Source of the DNA: Aquipluma nitroreducens
GTDB lineage: Bacteria > Bacteroidota > Bacteroidia > Bacteroidales > Prolixibacteraceae
Assembly (NCBI RefSeq): GCF_009689585.1
Contig: NZ_AP018694.1
Coordinates: 2,929,001 to 2,993,000 of the forward strand
Direction: 5' to 3'
DNA: 64,000 nucleotides
Every line of letters begins with the position of its first letter. Position 1 is the stretch's first letter. The position numbers were made by a program, and so were the translations under genes. The notes under the pieces were generated by a model, which saw only the letters and a list, made by a program, of their open reading frames with translations, made no database searches and was not told the DNA's origin. Of this stretch, positions 61,059 through 64,000 are shown piece by piece.

Positions 61059-63497
61059 TTAACCCATTGTAACAATTACTGAATGATCTTCTCCATCTTC
61101 GAAAAGAGGAATCAGGTTTGAAGCTTGTGATTTTCCGTCAACGATTATTTCTTTCACGCCTTTTGAAACGCCATTCGGGTTCTTAACGTCGATGTGATAC
61201 TCAGCTCCCCTGAATTTGCGACTAACTTTAAAGCCTTTCCAATCAGTCGGAATACATGGATCTACAAGCAATCCATCGTAATCGGGCTGAATGCCCAGAA
61301 TGAATTGAGTAATCGCATAAAAATTCCATGAAGCAGTTCCGGTTAACCACGAGTTTTTGGCTTCGCCTGGTTTGAATGCATCTTTTCCTGAAATCATTTG
61401 CGCGTAAACATATGGTTCTGTTTTGTGCAATTCGCTCACATCTTCCAGGTACGACGGACAAATTTTTCGGTAATATTCCCATGCCCGGTTTCCGTTGCCA
61501 ACCACTGTTTCGCCAATCATGATCCACGGGTTATTGTGGCAGAAGATTCCGGCATTTTCCTTGTATCCAGGAGGATAACTGGAGATTTCGCCGTATTCAA
61601 TATAGTATTTGGTAAATGCCGGATTGTTGAGCACAATTCCGTGTTCACAGTCTAAACGCTCCTTAACCGAATCCAATGCTTTTTCGCAAAGACCTTCTTC
61701 CTTGCCAATTCCGGCCATTGTACACCATCCGTTCGATTCGATGAAGATTTTACCTTCTTCGTTATCGTTGCTGCCAATTTTGTTTCCGTAGTAATCGTAG
61801 GCACGCAGGAACCATTCGCCATCCCAGCCATGTTTTTTCACCGCTTCGATCATGGCATCAATTTGCATTTGAGCGCGGGAAGCTTCTTCTGTCAGTCCAA
61901 GTTTGTTGCAAAGGGTCACATAATCGCGGCCATAAATCACAAACAATCCGGCAATCATCAGCGACTCGGCTTTTGTGCCTTCGGTTTTGTTTTCGGTGGT
62001 CTGGAACGATTCGTTCGGGTCGTTTGAGAAACAGTTCAGGTTAAGGCAGTCATTCCAATCGGCACGGCCAATGAGTGGCAATCCGTGAGGTCCGAGGTTG
62101 TTCACCACATGATCGAATGAAACGGTTAAGTGCTCAAACAGTGTTCGGGCAACTGACATATCGTTGTCGAAAGGCACCATTTCAGTCAGGATTCCAAAAT
62201 CGCCTGTTTCTTTGATGTAACTGCTTGTTCCAAGAATCAACCACATTGGGTCGTCGTTGAAACCACCACCTATGTCGTTGTTCCCTTTTTTTGTCAGGGG
62301 TTGATATTGGTGGTAACATCCGCCATCCTGAAATTGCGTTGAGGCAATGTCGATAATTCGTTCGCGGGCGCGCTCCGGGATCTGGTGGACGAAGCCAATC
62401 AAATCCTGATTCGAATCGCGGAAGCCCATTCCCCGGCCAATACCGCTTTCGAAATAAGAAGCGGAGCGTGAGAAACAGAAGGTGATCATGCACTGGTATT
62501 GGTTCCAGATGTTAACCATGCGATCGAGTTTGTCGTCGCCCGAATCGACTGTGTAAACGCTCAGCAGATTATCCCAGTATTCGCGCAATTCGGCCAAAGC
62601 GGCATCCACTTTTGCAACAGTATCGAATTTTGCAATCGTATCTTTTGCTTTGGTCTTGTTAATGATATTTTTCGATTCCCATTTTTCTTCTTCCTTGTTT
62701 TCAACGTAACCCAAAAGGAAAACAAAATCTTTCGTTTCTCCGGGCTGCAATTCAACTTCAAGATAATGCGAAGCAATTGGCGACCAACCGTGAGCTTCGG
62801 TATTGCGTGGTTTGCCATCAGCAACAACCTGAGGTTCGTCGAAGCCATTGTACAATCCAAAGAACGACTCGCGGTCGGTATCGAATCCCTGAACCGGCAC
62901 ATTTACTGAATAATAAGCAAAATGGTCGCGACGCTCTTTGTATTCCGTTTTGTGGTAAATAACCGAATCTTTAATTTCCACTTCACCGGTCGAAAAGTTA
63001 CGCTGGAAGTTTTCCATGTCAGCCGCAGCATTCCAAAGCGCCCATTCGATAAAAGAGAATACTTTTAGCTTCTTTACTTCATTCGATTGATTCGTAAGTG
63101 TCAGTTTCTGAACTTCAGCCCAGGTCTTCAGTGGAACAAAATAAAGCGCAGTTGCCGATACGCCATTTTTTACTCCTTTTATCGATGTGTAATTCATTCC
63201 ATGACGGCATTCGTAGCTGTCAAGTTCTGTTTTGCAGGGTTTCCAGCCTGGAGACCAGATTGTATCACCGTCTTTAATGTAAAAATATTTACCTCCATCG
63301 TCCATTGGCACATTATTGTAGCGATAGCGGGTTAAACGGCGGAATTTGGCGTCCTTGTAAAAAGTATAGCCGCCAGCAGTGTTTGAAATCAGCGAGAAAA
63401 AGTCTTCATTGCCAAGGTAATTGATCCATGGCCATGGTGTTTTGGGGTTGGTGATCACATATTCTCTATTCTGATCGTCGAAATGTCCAAATTGCAT
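61059..63497 (-). CDS. Cellobiose phosphorylase, GH94 family
   Basis: 812 residues, matching the length of characterised cellobiose phosphorylases. N-terminal beta sandwich ([18 protein letters not shown]-like [28 protein letters not shown]), helical linker and (alpha/alpha)6 barrel with [20 protein letters not shown] and catalytic Asp480 in [12 protein letters not shown]. No signal peptide, so cytoplasmic. It splits cellobiose with inorganic phosphate into glucose 1-phosphate and glucose, saving ATP. A GPH-type symporter gene directly upstream on the same strand probably supplies the disaccharide. Confidence 0.93.
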   Translation of the reverse strand: MQFGHFDDQNREYVITNPKTPWPWINYLGNEDFFSLISNTAGGYTFYKDAKFRRLTRYRYNNVPMDDGGKYFYIKDGDTIWSPGWKPCKTELDSYECRHGMNYTSIKGVKNGVSATALYFVPLKTWAEVQKLTLTNQSNEVKKLKVFSFIEWALWNAAADMENFQRNFSTGEVEIKDSVIYHKTEYKERRDHFAYYSVNVPVQGFDTDRESFFGLYNGFDEPQVVADGKPRNTEAHGWSPIASHYLEVELQPGETKDFVFLLGYVENKEEEKWESKNIINKTKAKDTIAKFDTVAKVDAALAELREYWDNLLSVYTVDSGDDKLDRMVNIWNQYQCMITFCFSRSASYFESGIGRGMGFRDSNQDLIGFVHQIPERARERIIDIASTQFQDGGCYHQYQPLTKKGNNDIGGGFNDDPMWLILGTSSYIKETGDFGILTEMVPFDNDMSVARTLFEHLTVSFDHVVNNLGPHGLPLIGRADWNDCLNLNCFSNDPNESFQTTENKTEGTKAESLMIAGLFVIYGRDYVTLCNKLGLTEEASRAQMQIDAMIEAVKKHGWDGEWFLRAYDYYGNKIGSNDNEEGKIFIESNGWCTMAGIGKEEGLCEKALDSVKERLDCEHGIVLNNPAFTKYYIEYGEISSYPPGYKENAGIFCHNNPWIMIGETVVGNGNRAWEYYRKICPSYLEDVSELHKTEPYVYAQMISGKDAFKPGEAKNSWLTGTASWNFYAITQFILGIQPDYDGLLVDPCIPTDWKGFKVSRKFRGAEYHIDVKNPNGVSKGVKEIIVDGKSQASNLIPLFEDGEDHSVIVTMG

Positions 63498-63536
63498 AGT
63501 TCTGATGATATTAAAATTTCAATTATTAGATGTGGG

Positions 63537-64000
63537 TTATTGTTTTTGCTGAGCTAATTCCTTTGCTCTTCTATTGTTTAATTCAATTGTAATTTCATTC
63601 ATTTTTGTTTGATCCAATGGATAGAGCATCATTAATCCAGCACCAATTAAGGCAACTATTGTTGGTATCCAACTCATGAGCATGATGATACCCGGAACAG
63701 CACCTTGAATGGCAACAGCATCCTGCCCGTTATAATTGTAGGCAGCTAACACGAAACCAATAATTGCACCTGCAACGCCACCACCAAGTTTTGTTGAGAA
63801 TGAACCTGCTGAATAGATCAATCCTGTAGCTCTTCTGCCATTCTTAAATTCGGAATAATCGGCAGCATCACCCAACATGGCAAAAAACAAGGTTGGGAAA
63901 ATAGCGGCTCCAAATTCAGAAACTACGCCAATGGCGAAAATGCTTCCTGTATTTTCAGGCCCACAGAAAACAAACAAGGCATTAACCAAACCTGAAAAAA
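63537..64000 (-). CDS. GPH-family sugar:cation symporter, C-terminal part
   Basis: The frame is open to the window edge; 154 residues of the C-terminus are visible. Hydrophobic helices and the text AMLGDAADYSEFKNGRRATG, LIYSAGSFSTKLGGGVAGAI match the MelB/XynB-like GPH family (D-A-A-D-Y-S/G-E-W/F-x-x-G-x-R motif). It ends 39 bp before the GH94 start, so they probably form one operon importing cellobiose or a related disaccharide. The N-terminal helices lie outside the window. Confidence 0.88.
   Translation of the reverse strand, partial: FSGLVNALFVFCGPENTGSIFAIGVVSEFGAAIFPTLFFAMLGDAADYSEFKNGRRATGLIYSAGSFSTKLGGGVAGAIIGFVLAAYNYNGQDAVAIQGAVPGIIMLMSWIPTIVALIGAGLMMLYPLDQTKMNEITIELNNRRAKELAQQKQ

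Overview
The window comes from the chromosome of a bacterium of the phylum Bacteroidota, most likely the Bacteroidales/Marinilabiliales side (a Prolixibacteraceae-like organism is my best guess). The evidence is gldH directly behind ricT, promoters matching the Bacteroidota -7 consensus TAnnTTTG, many lipoproteins and secreted glycoside hydrolases, DUF4143-type AAA and DUF5916 proteins, and moderate GC content. I see no rRNA, tRNA, CRISPR array, phage or plasmid genes.

Layout. 1-10.4 kb is a secreted carbohydrate-degradation block: GH78 alpha-L-rhamnosidase (+), then GH43-like, GH3 and GH144-like genes (-). An AT-rich DUF2971 gene sits inside it beside palindromic repeats. 10.5-17.7 kb holds small metabolic genes: a hexapeptide-repeat protein, a frameshifted PaiA-like acetyltransferase, a second acetyltransferase, a large transglutaminase lipoprotein, a fatty-acid desaturase, an NAD-binding epimerase-like protein and a small monooxygenase. 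18.2-24 kb is the mobile and plastic part: GH20, an intact IS5-family element with TTA target duplication, a DUF4143 ATPase with three promoter-like repeats at exact 33-bp spacing, and a toxin-antitoxin pair whose ParE toxin is split by a 168-bp MITE. 24-33 kb: metG, a long structured intergenic repeat, a collagen-like secreted protein, trpB and small envelope, stress and regulator genes. 33.9-40.9 kb is housekeeping: pgk, holB, ricT, gldH, trmB, an alkyltransferase-like protein and a Mrp ATPase. 41-47.7 kb: sugar transporter plus ROK kinase, a secreted esterase, yidD and a zinc-uptake operon znuA-znuC-znuB followed by a tiny zinc-ribbon protein. 47.9-55.9 kb: a DUF5916 outer-membrane-type protein, a NUDIX-like regulator, a HAD phosphatase, a lipid kinase, mscL, an LD-carboxypeptidase, yraN and a lone receiver. 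56-64 kb: GH2 beta-mannosidase, a DEAD-box helicase, a REP-associated transposase with flanking and internal REP-like elements, GH94 cellobiose phosphorylase and the end of a GPH-type sugar symporter.

How it fits together. The secreted GH78, GH43, GH3, GH144, GH20 and GH2 enzymes would break down plant or microbial polysaccharides. The MFS/ROK pair and the GH94/GPH pair would take up and phosphorylate the resulting sugars for glycolysis (pgk). No SusC/SusD pair lies in the window, so a complete polysaccharide utilization locus cannot be claimed.

The most noteworthy observations are decaying or mobile elements caught in the act: (1) a ParE toxin whose reading frame is exactly restored to 98 codons when a TA-flanked palindromic MITE is removed; (2) a REP-associated transposase gene carrying a third REP-like element as an exact 26-codon in-frame insertion while its HUH motif has lost one histidine; (3) a roughly 180-bp nested-hairpin intergenic element downstream of a collagen-like gene; (4) several genes whose -7 promoter element ends only 4-5 nt before ATG, which predicts leaderless mRNAs.
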